NCBI GenBank assembly: GCA_021730635.1
Contig: JAJNNC010000002.1
Coordinates: 434,001 to 498,000 of the forward strand
From: Catalimonadaceae bacterium JC749
GTDB lineage: Bacteria; Bacteroidota; Bacteroidia; Cytophagales; Cyclobacteriaceae
DNA: 64,000 nucleotides
Direction of reading: 5' to 3'
This document shows positions 7,427-16,927 of this stretch, one piece after another. Made by a program: the position numbers and the translations under genes. The notes under the pieces are model-generated. The model ran no database searches. It had not been told where the DNA came from and saw nothing but the letters and a program-made list of their open reading frames with translations. Numbering within the stretch: the first letter of the stretch is position 1; each line of letters opens with the position of its first letter.

Positions 7427-8797
7427 ATGAAATTATGGACGCAGTATAAACAACGGGTGGAAGCGAATATCCTGATAGAGGCAGAAACGGATATTAAGGA
7501 GCTTTCCTATTGGAGAGACAAACTTTTTAGCCGCATCCTCCTCTATTTATTCCCTGTAAGTTTTATTGCACTGGTGCCCGGTGTCATTATGTCTATTCGG
7601 GGAGGCATTCCGTTGTTGGCTTTATATGATATTCTAACCGTTGTTTCCTTTGCCCTGATTGCCTTCAATGCCAGACTCAGTCTTCCTATGCGGAAAATGC
7701 TCTTTGTGGTATGTCTGTACTTGCTGAGCGTCATTTTGCTGATTTATCTGGGTTCCTTTGGCCCGGGCTTATTGTATCTGTTGGCCATCACTGTATTTAT
7801 TACGCTGATTTTTCACAGTACCTTTGCTTACTGGTCTATTGCAGTGAATGCGGCTATTTGTTTGCTCTTTGCTTTTATCATCAACTTTAAGCTATTTGAA
7901 AGTCCTTTGACTACCATTTATACCGTAGGCTCCTGGATTGCTGTCTCTTCCAACCTGATTTTGCTCAGTACGGTGGTGGTAGCCTCCCTGCACTTATTGT
8001 TCAGCGGACTGCAGGCTACGGTTGTCAAAGAAAATCAATTGAAAAAACAATTAAAGGAGGAAAGCAAAGTGCAGGAAAAGATGCTGGAGGTGTTGCAGAC
8101 AAAAAATCAGGAGCTGGAGCAATTTGCCTATATCGCTTCCCATGATTTGCAGGAGCCTCTGCAAACTATTTCCAGTTTTGTAGTCTTACTGGATAAGCAG
8201 TATAAAGATAAACTGGATGATAAAGCGACAACCTATTTGAATTACCTTTCCCAATCAACCCTTCGGATGAGATTGCTGATCACCGGATTGTTGGAATATG
8301 CAAGGATAGGGCGGGAGAAACACTGGGAAGTTGTCCACTGCCAGGAGATCGTAAAGGAAGTGCTACTGAATCTTGATCAGGCTATTCAGGAAAGCAAAGC
8401 TCATATTGTAGTGGATCCTTTGCCGATTTTAGAGGGCTATGCCCTTGAACTCAAGCAGTTGTTTCAAAACCTCATCAGTAATGCTATAAAATTCAGGAAG
8501 GAAGGAGAGGTTCCGCAGATCAGGGTCAGTGTTAAGGAAGAGGCACACGACTGGGTTTTCTCCGTGAAAGACAACGGCATCGGTATAGAGGAGAAGTTCT
8601 GGGAGAAAATTTTTATCATTTTTCAACGCCTGCATCCTAAATCAAAATATGGTGGAACCGGGATCGGACTGGCCCATTGCAGAAAAATTGTAGAATTGCA
8701 TGGTGGAAAAATTTGGGTAGAATCAAAGCCAACTATGGGCAGTATTTTTTATTTTAGGATTCCAAAAACTAACAATGCATCATGGGGACCAAACTAA
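7427..8797 (+). CDS. Membrane sensor histidine kinase
   Basis: Sensor kinase with an N-terminal block of about six membrane helices (residues ~35-195), a short coiled linker, then HisKA and HATPase_c. The phosphorylated residue is His239 in the H-box IASHDLQEPLQTISSF, of the phytochrome-like HDLQEPL type. The N-box is NLISNAIKF, the G-boxes are DNGIGIEEKF and GGTGIGLAHCRKIVE. 456 aa. No extracytoplasmic or PAS domain is apparent, so the signal is probably sensed in the membrane. The next gene overlaps its 3' end by 16 nt and is the likely partner regulator. Confidence 0.93.
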   Translation: MKLWTQYKQRVEANILIEAETDIKELSYWRDKLFSRILLYLFPVSFIALVPGVIMSIRGGIPLLALYDILTVVSFALIAFNARLSLPMRKMLFVVCLYLLSVILLIYLGSFGPGLLYLLAITVFITLIFHSTFAYWSIAVNAAICLLFAFIINFKLFESPLTTIYTVGSWIAVSSNLILLSTVVVASLHLLFSGLQATVVKENQLKKQLKEESKVQEKMLEVLQTKNQELEQFAYIASHDLQEPLQTISSFVVLLDKQYKDKLDDKATTYLNYLSQSTLRMRLLITGLLEYARIGREKHWEVVHCQEIVKEVLLNLDQAIQESKAHIVVDPLPILEGYALELKQLFQNLISNAIKFRKEGEVPQIRVSVKEEAHDWVFSVKDNGIGIEEKFWEKIFIIFQRLHPKSKYGGTGIGLAHCRKIVELHGGKIWVESKPTMGSIFYFRIPKTNNASWGPN

Positions 8798-9192
8798 ATT
8801 GTGTACTTCTGGTAGACGACGATGAAATAACCAATTTTTTGAACAAGCAAACGCTGGAAGACGCAAACATCACCCAAAATATAGAAATTGCTGAAACAGC
8901 AAAAGATGCACTGGCACTGCTGGAATGTCCCCGGGTAGAAAAATGTAAAAGTCCGGATCTCATTCTGCTCGATTTAAATATGCCGGGATTAACCGGTTGG
9001 GATTTTATTGATGAGTATAAGAAAATCAAAGACCTGTACGGGATTCATTCCGTCATCATTATATTGACTACCTCTACCAACCCTGACGAGAAACAAAAAG
9101 CATATCTCATCGATGAAGTAGCCGGCTTCAAAAGTAAGCCCCTGACTTATTCGATGATCAATGAAATTATACAGGAGCATTTTAATATCTGA
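8782..9192 (+). CDS. Single-domain response regulator (Rcp1/CheY-like)
   Basis: A lone receiver domain of 136 aa with acidic pocket VDDDE (residues 11-15), phospho-acceptor Asp64 in ILLDLNMPG, a Thr in IILTTS and the switch Lys in FKSKPL. There is no output domain, so it works by protein contact or as a phosphorelay intermediate. The 16-nt overlap with the kinase gene indicates translational coupling. The HDLQEPL kinase plus Rcp1-like regulator pairing is common. Confidence 0.93.
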   Translation: MGTKLNCVLLVDDDEITNFLNKQTLEDANITQNIEIAETAKDALALLECPRVEKCKSPDLILLDLNMPGLTGWDFIDEYKKIKDLYGIHSVIIILTTSTNPDEKQKAYLIDEVAGFKSKPLTYSMINEIIQEHFNI

Positions 9193-9246
9193 AACCGAGC
9201 AGACCGCTATGAATTAGAGACAGGCAAAGTCTGCCCTATGCATTGA

Positions 9247-10431
9247 TTACCTACTATGCTCTATCGCTTGTACCAGGTCAGTTTTGATGTCTTCCAGATG
9301 TTCCAGGCCCACAGATATCCGTACCAGGCCAGGGGTAATCCCTACCGCTGCTCTTTCTTCATCCGACAACTTAGAATGTGTAGTGGAAGCTGGATGCGTC
9401 GCAATCGTGCGCGTATCGCCGAGGTTAGCGGTGAATGAAAGCATCTTCAATGCATTCAGAAATCGCTTCCCTCTTTCTACCCCTCCCTTTAATTCAAAGG
9501 TAACCAGCCCTCCGCCCAGTCGCATTTGTTTTTTTGCCAATGTATACTGTGGATGAGAAGGTAGAAAGGGATAGTTAACATGAATGACTTCCTCGTGGTT
9601 TTCCAAAAACTCTGACAAGGCCAGGGCATGTTCGCAATGTTTTTCCATTCTGACAGCCAGCGTTTCTAGGCTTTTGGAGAGAATCCATCCGTTAAATGGT
9701 GACAGGGCCGGACCCGTATGCCGTGCCAGGAAACGTACTTCCTGCATCAGCGCTTTGGTACCCAGCACGGCGCCCCCGATCGCTCTGCCCTGGCCATCAA
9801 TAAATTTGGTAGCAGAGTGGGTCACGATATGGGCGCCCCATCTGGCTGGATTTTGCAGGTAAGGAGTAGCAAAACAATTATCTACATTGAAGATAATATT
9901 ATGTTGCCGTGACAGTTTTCCCAGGGCTTCCAGATCAATCAGATCCAGACCGGGATTGGAAGGCGTTTCAACGAAGATCATTTTCGTATTAGCCTGAATG
10001 TTTCTCTCCCAGACCTCCAGGGGGGCATGGACGTTGACATAAGTATGGGTAATACCCCAGCGTGGAAACAGCTGTGTTAAGATTTGGTGCGTGGAGCCAA
10101 ACAATGACCGGGAAGCCAAGATATGATCTCCACTACGGAGAAAAGCAGCCATACTGATAAACATTGCCGACATACCGGATGCCGTGGCGACCCCGTCTTC
10201 GGTTTCTTCCAGGGCGCAAAGTTTATCTACAAATTCATTATTATTAGGGTTAGAAAACCGTGTGTAGATATTCCCTTCCTCTTCATCGGCAAACAAAGCC
10301 CGGGCTTGTTCGGCATCCTGGAAAACAAAGCTGGAGGTAGCGTAAATAGGTACACTATGTTCCCGGTGCTGGCTGGTTTCACTTTGTATTCTTACGGCTT
10401 TCGTCTCGAAATGCTGGTTCTTTTTGTCCAT
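9247..10431 (-). CDS. metZ: O-succinylhomoserine sulfhydrylase (MetZ), PLP enzyme
   Basis: Cys/Met-metabolism PLP enzyme that puts sulfide onto O-succinyl- or O-acetylhomoserine to give homocysteine. The PLP Lys is Lys209 in HSATKFIDGQGRAIGG, a sequence typical of MetZ. Other family marks are YTRFSNPNNNEFVDKL, FVETPSNPGLDLID and the C-terminal LVRISVGLEHLEDI. 394 aa from the ATG at 10431; a TTG one codon upstream is also possible. Its start overlaps the OsmC stop as TGATG, so translation is probably coupled. It would use the sulfide made by the nearby sulfite reductase. Exact acyl-homoserine substrate is inferred. Confidence 0.88.
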   Translation of the reverse strand: MDKKNQHFETKAVRIQSETSQHREHSVPIYATSSFVFQDAEQARALFADEEEGNIYTRFSNPNNNEFVDKLCALEETEDGVATASGMSAMFISMAAFLRSGDHILASRSLFGSTHQILTQLFPRWGITHTYVNVHAPLEVWERNIQANTKMIFVETPSNPGLDLIDLEALGKLSRQHNIIFNVDNCFATPYLQNPARWGAHIVTHSATKFIDGQGRAIGGAVLGTKALMQEVRFLARHTGPALSPFNGWILSKSLETLAVRMEKHCEHALALSEFLENHEEVIHVNYPFLPSHPQYTLAKKQMRLGGGLVTFELKGGVERGKRFLNALKMLSFTANLGDTRTIATHPASTTHSKLSDEERAAVGITPGLVRISVGLEHLEDIKTDLVQAIEHSR

Positions 10432-10847
10432 CAATCAATGATTTCGTAACTGTAACTAATATCTGCTGTCTTTTCCAGAATTTTAGCCACGGAACAATAT
10501 TGCTTTATCGAAAGCTCAATAGCTCGCTTGACCTTATTCTCGTCTAACTTCCCTTTTAAGGTAAAAACTATATGAATCTTCTCAAACAGAGAGGGTGTTT
10601 TATTGGGTTCTCTGTCGCCTCTCACCCTGATTCGAATGTCCTCCAGAGGTTGTCTTTGTTTTTTTAAAATACTGATCACATCAATGCCACTGCAGCCTCC
10701 GATTCCTGCCAGCATCAGTTGCATGGGGCGAAAACCTAAATTCTGGCCGCCGGCATCGGGAGAACTGTCTATAGAGATAGAACGTCCACTCTCATTCATG
10801 GCCTGCATATGATAAGCATCATTTAAGCGCTTTATTTCAATTTCCAT
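10431..10847 (-). CDS. OsmC/Ohr-family protein
   Basis: Small OsmC-fold protein of 138 aa, a family of thiol-dependent peroxide or acyl-group-handling enzymes. Its single conserved Cys region LAGIGGCSGIDVISIL matches the OsmC catalytic Cys environment, and a second Cys lies in IKQYCSVAKIL. It overlaps metZ by 1 nt (TGATG). Pairing with MetZ suggests a role linked to sulfur or thiol chemistry, though this is inference. Confidence 0.85.
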   Translation of the reverse strand: MEIEIKRLNDAYHMQAMNESGRSISIDSSPDAGGQNLGFRPMQLMLAGIGGCSGIDVISILKKQRQPLEDIRIRVRGDREPNKTPSLFEKIHIVFTLKGKLDENKVKRAIELSIKQYCSVAKILEKTADISYSYEIID

Positions 10848-10882
10848 ATTGACTTGCTGTTCAATTCTAACAGATTTATCCT

Positions 10883-10890
10883 TATTTTTG
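10883..10890 (+). promoter_or_regulatory. Candidate -7 box for the rhodanese gene
   Basis: TATTTTTG matches TAnnTTTG, 47 bp before the ATG at 10938 in the short divergent region between osmC and the rhodanese. The nearest TTG upstream is 26 bp away, which is long. Confidence 0.45.
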
Positions 10891-10937
10891 TGCGTTATTT
10901 AGTCAGGCAAATTAATTCTAAACTTTACAATATCAAA

Positions 10938-11237
10938 ATGAAAGAGATCACAGTGCAGGAACTGAAGCAAATGCAGGATAACCAGGAAGATTTCCAACTG
11001 ATTGACGTTCGCGAACCCTATGAATATGACGAAGCGAACCTGGGTGCCGAACTGATCCCGCTAGGAGAAATACCCGATCAGATGGATAAAATTGACAGAG
11101 AGAAAAAGGTGGTTGTTCATTGCCGCAGTGGAAAAAGGAGTGCCAATGCCATTCAATACCTGGAGAAGCAGGGGTTTGATAACCTGTACAATTTGAAAGG
11201 GGGTATTCTGGCTTACCAGCAGGAAATAGAAGAGTGA
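10938..11237 (+). CDS. Rhodanese-like sulfurtransferase
   Basis: Single-domain rhodanese of 99 aa. Catalytic Cys62 sits in the loop HCRSGKRSANA, and the domain start shows LIDVREPYEYDEANL. It would carry a persulfide on Cys62 and pass sulfur to an acceptor. The start is the ATG at 10938 (MKEITVQELK). The frame is open to 10854, but that part lies across the promoter region and has no rhodanese similarity. Divergent from osmC-metZ. Confidence 0.92.
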   Translation: MKEITVQELKQMQDNQEDFQLIDVREPYEYDEANLGAELIPLGEIPDQMDKIDREKKVVVHCRSGKRSANAIQYLEKQGFDNLYNLKGGILAYQQEIEE

Positions 11238-14200
11238 TTATGGGTTTTTCGCAGCACCTGCCGCCTGTGGAGCCGAAGATTGGTGTTGGATAGGAGGAAG
11301 TTCTTCTTTACTTTCAATTTTCGTGCTTCTGGCACGCAGTGCATTCTCCCGCGCATCAATAAAAAGTTCTTTCACTTTATCAAAACTTTCAACGTGCATC
11401 AAACTGATGCCTTGCGTGGTGTTATTAACCAGGTTAATACTTTGCGTGAGACTGTTAAAATTATTTCGATTATACATCTTGACCCGGTATTTTCCATCTT
11501 TCGTCAGCAGGTATTCAACTGTGACATCACCGATCACACTGGCAGTATTTGCTTCATTGTTTACGTTGGTAAAGCCGCCATCCCGGGTAATACGTAATCT
11601 GCCATCAAACAAGGTGTAGGAAAGCCTGAGCTGGAAAGTGTTGAAACGGTCATCGTCAAAAGAGCCTAAATCTACATCGATTTCCAGGTTCTCATCTACC
11701 TGGCTGAACCAGTAACTAAATTGGTTTGACAAGAATTCGCTCACGCTGCTGCTGACAGCCCTGGAGCCATCAAAAGAATCTCGTTCCGAAAATCTTCTCA
11801 GCACAATCAGGCTGAACACTTGCCGTTTAAGCTCTTCATTATCAAAAGTAATGTTGTTTTCCAGACTTTCTACCGCAGTTCGCAGGTGAATATTATTTTC
11901 AGGGTAGTTTTCTACCTGAATATCAAAGTCAATATCCGGTGACATCAGGTCGCCGGTGAGTGCCAGGAGCACTTCCGCTTTGTATTTCCTTTTGACCTCA
12001 TCAGATTCTTTTTGGGATTCGTCGAGCACCAATGGAGCCAGAGAAGCCAGCTGCTCATAAGAGGCATTAATATCCAACAGACCACCATAAGGGTCACCCA
12101 ACCAGGAAATACTACTGCCGGGCTCTATTTTAAATTCTTTGTTAATGATATTATAGAGTGTAAAGTTATAGCCTCCCTCTATGAAGGATAAATCGCCAAA
12201 CATGTTAAAATCTCCTTCACTGGAAATGAGTAGCTGCAACTGTCCATTGCCTCTGCCTCGTATGATATCACCGGTTTTAGCATCAAAGATAATTTCTCCA
12301 TAGGCATCGGGGGTCACTTCTATTTCCAGATCCAGTTTCAAACCGGTCAGGTTAATCTTATCGATATTATTGTCTTGCTGGGTACTGTCTTTGTGGCTCA
12401 CAAAACTGATAAATTCAGACTGTTCCACCCCTTCAATACCTCCGATAGGAATATAGATTTTAGTGCCTTTCTCTGTTTTCACCCTGGCATTGATATCCAG
12501 GTTGTTGATGGCCCCTAATAAAGAAACCTCTCCCGTTGCAAATCCTTTTCCGTAAAAGAGGTCATTATCCTTTAGGGAAGTATTCAGTATGTTCACATTA
12601 TTCAGCTCTCCACTTAAATCCAGCACAAAATCTCTGAAGCCATCATGAAAAACCCCTCCGTTGAAAGTAGCTACCTGATTTCGGTTGTCCTGCATTTTGA
12701 GGTTGCTCACACTCACTGAATTTTCTTCAAAAACCAAATCTCCGTTAAAAGTATAGTTGGTGTTGAGATAATTGATTTTCATTTTGCCGTCTTTCAGCTG
12801 GCCGGAACCTCTGAGGATAGGGTAATCCAGTTTGCCTGTCAGGGTAAAATTACCATCGGCTGTTCCTCCTAGTTCAGAAAAGTAATCTTCTATAAAGGGT
12901 TCAATCACATTGAGTTGCGCATCACGAAAAGAAGCCAGCAAATCAAGCTGTTCTTCCTCCTGTTTAGGATCATAGCTGCCCTGAAGAGAAATCATGCGGT
13001 TGCCCAGACGGTTCACCATCAAATTTAGGTTAAGACGGCTCTGACTATTGTCCCAGTTGGCCAGGCCTACAATATTTCCAAATAAAAAATTATTGATCGT
13101 AAAGTCCTGAATAGAAATCTCACTATTCAAGATGAGGTTGCTGAGGGTATCCTCCGGATCCCGCATAAAGTTTTTGATGTCTACAAATCCATTGACTTCA
13201 CCCTGGTAGTTGCGGGAAAGGAGCGGATTAAGGTTATCTACCAGAAATTGATTAATTCTCAGTGTCAGTTGCTTATCAGGGTCACCGGATAAGGTGCCAA
13301 AGGCTGATATTTCCTGTTTTTCACCGGTAGGCAACAGATTAAAAAAGGAGAGGCTGTCAAAATTAATTTCGTTGTTGGCAAAAAGGATACTATTTCCTCC
13401 GGTAACCGTCCATTGCCGGTTGAGTACCTGCATGTCAGCCGTTGTGATTTTAACCAGGGTACTGTCGGTCAGAAAAGTCAGATTGCCTGAAATATTAGCA
13501 TGGTTATCGGTCTGCTGTTGCTGTATACTTTGTTGGAAATCGATGTGGTCGTTAGCCCAGATAGCTTCATTTACAAAATTTTCTGTTTGTATATGAAGTC
13601 CTTTGTTGTGAAGATCCTGCTTGTCGGACTTGATATATACCATGGCTAACACATCCGTACTGTCAGCAATTTTAGAGGTCGCAATATCTATCATGTTTCC
13701 GTAGAAGAAACTGTTGTTGTATTGCAGGGTGTCTATTTGTGAATTCAGGTTTAAGATATGCGTATAGCCTCCCGTGATCCGGCCGTCAATATTCGTATTC
13801 CGGGAAATTGAGATGTTAGGGACAAACAAATGCAAGAGAGGATTTACATCGCCCAGTTTGAACTGATAATTTAATTCATACTTTTCGTGTTCATATTGCT
13901 CAGGGGATCTACTTCCTTTCCTGGCAAAATAGGTCTTGATGTCATCCTCTTCGTTGGTAAAAATAATTTTGTACTCCTTGGCGAGTAGTTTAATATCTTC
14001 TACCAGGGTAGAAAAGCGATAATTACCTGTCAGCAATGCCTGTATATGATTGGTTTGCAGACTGAAAAGTCTTTCATTTTCATTGATTTCTGATTTCAGC
14101 CAGAGGGAGTCAATCGTCAGTTCCCGGTCTTGGTAGATTGCAAAGAGATTTCTAAGCTGGGCCGTACCGGTGATGCCATCCACTTCCAGTCCATGCGTAT

Positions 14201-15869
14201 TGGTTTTCAATTCAGTACTGACAAAAGCGTACTCCTTGGTCAGGTTGATAGCCTGTAGAAAAGCTGTATCCAGTTTAGCTTCTAAGATTACTTCCTGGTT
14301 GCCATCGCGGAGATCAACGGTACCCATAGCGTTAAATTGCAAGTTAGGATCGTCGATGCTTAATTTCCCTTCAAAGAAAGAGGCCGCGAAGCGGGCATCT
14401 GTTTGTATGTTGAGGAAAGTATAATGGTTAACCCCCAGATAATTAAACTTCGCCTTCAGATTAAAATCTGCTTCTGCCACCGTTAGCCCCTGTCCGTCAA
14501 TTTCTCCGCTGAAGGTCGTTTTTTGTAGAAGATCGGGCTGATTAGAAACGGTACCTAGGTCAAAGTCTATCAAAGCCAGTTTACCTGAATACTCCGGGAT
14601 CTCGCCGTCTAACTTTAAATTAATATCCGAATTAATTTTACCAAGCTGGGTATCAAACTGTCCGTTGGCCACAAAGTCGTTGGGAAAGCCCAGGAATTCA
14701 GCATCAAACTTTACGGTTCCGAAAAGTGCCGCCTTTTGAAAAGCGCTGTCGCTCGGTATATATTGCTGCAAATCGAGTACGTCTACTACTGAATTTTTAA
14801 GATCCAGATCAATAAAAGTTTCTTTAAAATCGGGTAAGCCGTCAAAGTTCACATCTCCGGCCAAAAGGCTGCGGGAGCCAAAATCCAGCACAAAATCTTT
14901 CACTGAAAAGCTTTTCACCTCTCCCTTAAATGCTCCGCTGAGGGTGTAAAACTCATCATACCGGTTGAGGTAAGGAGCAAAGAGCGCCAGGTCTTTAGAG
15001 TAGATTTTGGATTTTTTAACATTTGCCACAATGGTGACACTGTCGTTGAAGTAGCTAAGGCTGGATTTGTTTTCGTAATTGAATACGACCGAATCCTGAA
15101 GGACACTGTTACCGGCCGAGAGTTTGAAATTCTGGAAAGTCATGGAGGAGTCTGTCAGGCGGTAAAAGCCTGTAAACTCATGAATCGTAAAATCATAAGT
15201 GGGCTCGTATGCGGCCAGCTGCTCTACTTGTATTTCCAGCGTATCCGAAACAATTCTGAAAGCATGCACATCGCCGTTGATATTGTGTAGTTGAAAGTGA
15301 TGGTAATCGAACTGACCTTGGATGGAATCCTTGCCGGGGTCGGCATACTGAAAGGACGTGTTTCGAAGTTGTACCCTGTCGATATGAAAAACAGGCGGTA
15401 ATTTTTTTGAAGTTTTGTCCTTTTTTCTGGTCAGCGCCCGCACCGCTTCAATAAACTCTGTCATATTCAGCGTGTTCGCCACCGTATCTTTCAGCAAACT
15501 GACACGGGCATGGTTCAGGCGGGCTTCGTCAATGTTGATATGGCGCCCCTCTATGAGTGTCCACAGGCTAAAATCTACCGCCAGGTTTTCCACCCAGATC
15601 ATCTCTTTTTTCTCCTGGTCAAGAATGGTGACGCTATCGAGCACCATGGTATCAAACCATTTGATATTGATCCGTTTGATGTCCGACTCAAACCCTGTTT
15701 TTTCAGAAATTATCTGGGTCAGTTTATGAATGATGCGGGTTTGTACAGAGGGAAGGTGTAAAGCAGTCACCAAAAGAGCCAGCACGGTCATGAGCACTGC
15801 CAGTGACCAGAGTACTGTCTTAGTTACGATTTTTTTGGTATCTTGCTTGTTTTCTTTCTCCTTCTTCAA
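11238..15869 (-). CDS. tamB: TamB-like translocation/assembly module (DUF490), 1543 aa
   Basis: Very large envelope protein with one N-terminal membrane anchor (residues ~14-36, VLWSLAVLMTVLALLVTAL). A long beta-rich AsmA/TamB-type body follows, made of repeated short strands, and the C-terminal DUF490 domain contains GDLSFIEGGYNFTLYNIINK and DPYGGLLDINASYEQ. Such proteins bridge inner and outer membrane and move lipids or help insert outer-membrane proteins. No TamA/Omp85 partner is adjacent. The only in-frame start near the anchor is TTG at 15869; there is no ATG. The tail is Ala/Pro/Gln-rich. Confidence 0.88.
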   Translation of the reverse strand: MKKEKENKQDTKKIVTKTVLWSLAVLMTVLALLVTALHLPSVQTRIIHKLTQIISEKTGFESDIKRINIKWFDTMVLDSVTILDQEKKEMIWVENLAVDFSLWTLIEGRHINIDEARLNHARVSLLKDTVANTLNMTEFIEAVRALTRKKDKTSKKLPPVFHIDRVQLRNTSFQYADPGKDSIQGQFDYHHFQLHNINGDVHAFRIVSDTLEIQVEQLAAYEPTYDFTIHEFTGFYRLTDSSMTFQNFKLSAGNSVLQDSVVFNYENKSSLSYFNDSVTIVANVKKSKIYSKDLALFAPYLNRYDEFYTLSGAFKGEVKSFSVKDFVLDFGSRSLLAGDVNFDGLPDFKETFIDLDLKNSVVDVLDLQQYIPSDSAFQKAALFGTVKFDAEFLGFPNDFVANGQFDTQLGKINSDINLKLDGEIPEYSGKLALIDFDLGTVSNQPDLLQKTTFSGEIDGQGLTVAEADFNLKAKFNYLGVNHYTFLNIQTDARFAASFFEGKLSIDDPNLQFNAMGTVDLRDGNQEVILEAKLDTAFLQAINLTKEYAFVSTELKTNTHGLEVDGITGTAQLRNLFAIYQDRELTIDSLWLKSEINENERLFSLQTNHIQALLTGNYRFSTLVEDIKLLAKEYKIIFTNEEDDIKTYFARKGSRSPEQYEHEKYELNYQFKLGDVNPLLHLFVPNISISRNTNIDGRITGGYTHILNLNSQIDTLQYNNSFFYGNMIDIATSKIADSTDVLAMVYIKSDKQDLHNKGLHIQTENFVNEAIWANDHIDFQQSIQQQQTDNHANISGNLTFLTDSTLVKITTADMQVLNRQWTVTGGNSILFANNEINFDSLSFFNLLPTGEKQEISAFGTLSGDPDKQLTLRINQFLVDNLNPLLSRNYQGEVNGFVDIKNFMRDPEDTLSNLILNSEISIQDFTINNFLFGNIVGLANWDNSQSRLNLNLMVNRLGNRMISLQGSYDPKQEEEQLDLLASFRDAQLNVIEPFIEDYFSELGGTADGNFTLTGKLDYPILRGSGQLKDGKMKINYLNTNYTFNGDLVFEENSVSVSNLKMQDNRNQVATFNGGVFHDGFRDFVLDLSGELNNVNILNTSLKDNDLFYGKGFATGEVSLLGAINNLDINARVKTEKGTKIYIPIGGIEGVEQSEFISFVSHKDSTQQDNNIDKINLTGLKLDLEIEVTPDAYGEIIFDAKTGDIIRGRGNGQLQLLISSEGDFNMFGDLSFIEGGYNFTLYNIINKEFKIEPGSSISWLGDPYGGLLDINASYEQLASLAPLVLDESQKESDEVKRKYKAEVLLALTGDLMSPDIDFDIQVENYPENNIHLRTAVESLENNITFDNEELKRQVFSLIVLRRFSERDSFDGSRAVSSSVSEFLSNQFSYWFSQVDENLEIDVDLGSFDDDRFNTFQLRLSYTLFDGRLRITRDGGFTNVNNEANTASVIGDVTVEYLLTKDGKYRVKMYNRNNFNSLTQSINLVNNTTQGISLMHVESFDKVKELFIDARENALRARSTKIESKEELPPIQHQSSAPQAAGAAKNP

Positions 15870-15883
15870 ACCAGTAGTAGTGA

Positions 15884-16927
15884 ATGAATTCTTCTGTATT
15901 CTCTAATAACGATAAAGAGCTGATTAACATTTTAGCGATTGAGTCTTCTTGCGATGAGACTTCTGCTTCAATCATTTCTAACGGCAAGATACTAAGTAAC
16001 ATTATTGCGACACAGTCGGTTCATCAAAAATATGGTGGTGTTGTACCTGAGTTAGCTTCTCGTGCTCATCAGCAAAATGTGGTACCTGTTGTACATCAAG
16101 CGCTTTCTGAAGCAAATATAACAAAAACTATGCTCAGTGCAGTAGCTTTTACGCAGGGACCTGGATTATTGGGTGCTTTATTGGTAGGAGCCTCTTTTGC
16201 TAAATCATTAGCTTATGGGTTGGATATCCCGCTGATCTCTGTAAATCACATGCAGGCTCATATTTTAGCACATTTTATTGACGACCCAAAGCCTGCCTTT
16301 CCTTTTTTGTGTTTAACCGTGAGTGGCGGCCATACTCAGATTGTGAAGGTGACCGATTATTTAGAGATGGAAATTCTGGGAGAGACCCAGGATGATGCCG
16401 TAGGTGAAGCCTTCGATAAAATAGCCAAAGTTTTGGGGCTTCCCTATCCGGGTGGACCGGCCATTGATCACATGGCTCAGCAAGGAAACCCTGCCCGGTT
16501 TGCTTTTCCTGACACCGTGATGCCTGCGCTTGACTATTCTTTTAGTGGTATAAAAACGGCGTTTTTAAATTTTCTTCAACGTGAAAAAAGCAAAGATCCC
16601 GACTTTGTCGCTCAACACTTACCAGATATTTGTGCCAGTATACAGCACAAGCTGATAGAAATGCTTTTAGAGAAACTCCGCCAAGCCTCGGAAACAACAG
16701 GTATCCGGGAAATAGCTATTGCAGGTGGTGTTTCTGCTAACTCGGCCTTAAGAAAAACGCTAAGCGAACGGGCGGAAACCCTTCGATGGAAAGTGTATAT
16801 TCCTCCTTTGGTCTACTGTACGGACAATGCTGCCATGATTGCGATGGCTGCGCATTATAAATACCTGAAAGCCGATTTTGAATCTCTTCAGGCCAGTCCG
16901 GATCCCAGACTACACTTCGGTCGTTAA
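15884..16927 (+). CDS. tsaD: tRNA N6-adenosine threonylcarbamoyltransferase
   Basis: Transfers the threonylcarbamoyl group to A37 of ANN-decoding tRNAs. N-terminal ILAIESSCDETSASI, the metal-binding His122 and His126 (NHMQAH), VSGGHTQIV and AIAGGVSANSALR are all diagnostic. 347 aa is full length. The ATG at 15884 is 14 bp from the divergent tamB start. The 3' end overlaps the convergent LETM1-like gene by 4 bp. Confidence 0.97.
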   Translation: MNSSVFSNNDKELINILAIESSCDETSASIISNGKILSNIIATQSVHQKYGGVVPELASRAHQQNVVPVVHQALSEANITKTMLSAVAFTQGPGLLGALLVGASFAKSLAYGLDIPLISVNHMQAHILAHFIDDPKPAFPFLCLTVSGGHTQIVKVTDYLEMEILGETQDDAVGEAFDKIAKVLGLPYPGGPAIDHMAQQGNPARFAFPDTVMPALDYSFSGIKTAFLNFLQREKSKDPDFVAQHLPDICASIQHKLIEMLLEKLRQASETTGIREIAIAGGVSANSALRKTLSERAETLRWKVYIPPLVYCTDNAAMIAMAAHYKYLKADFESLQASPDPRLHFGR

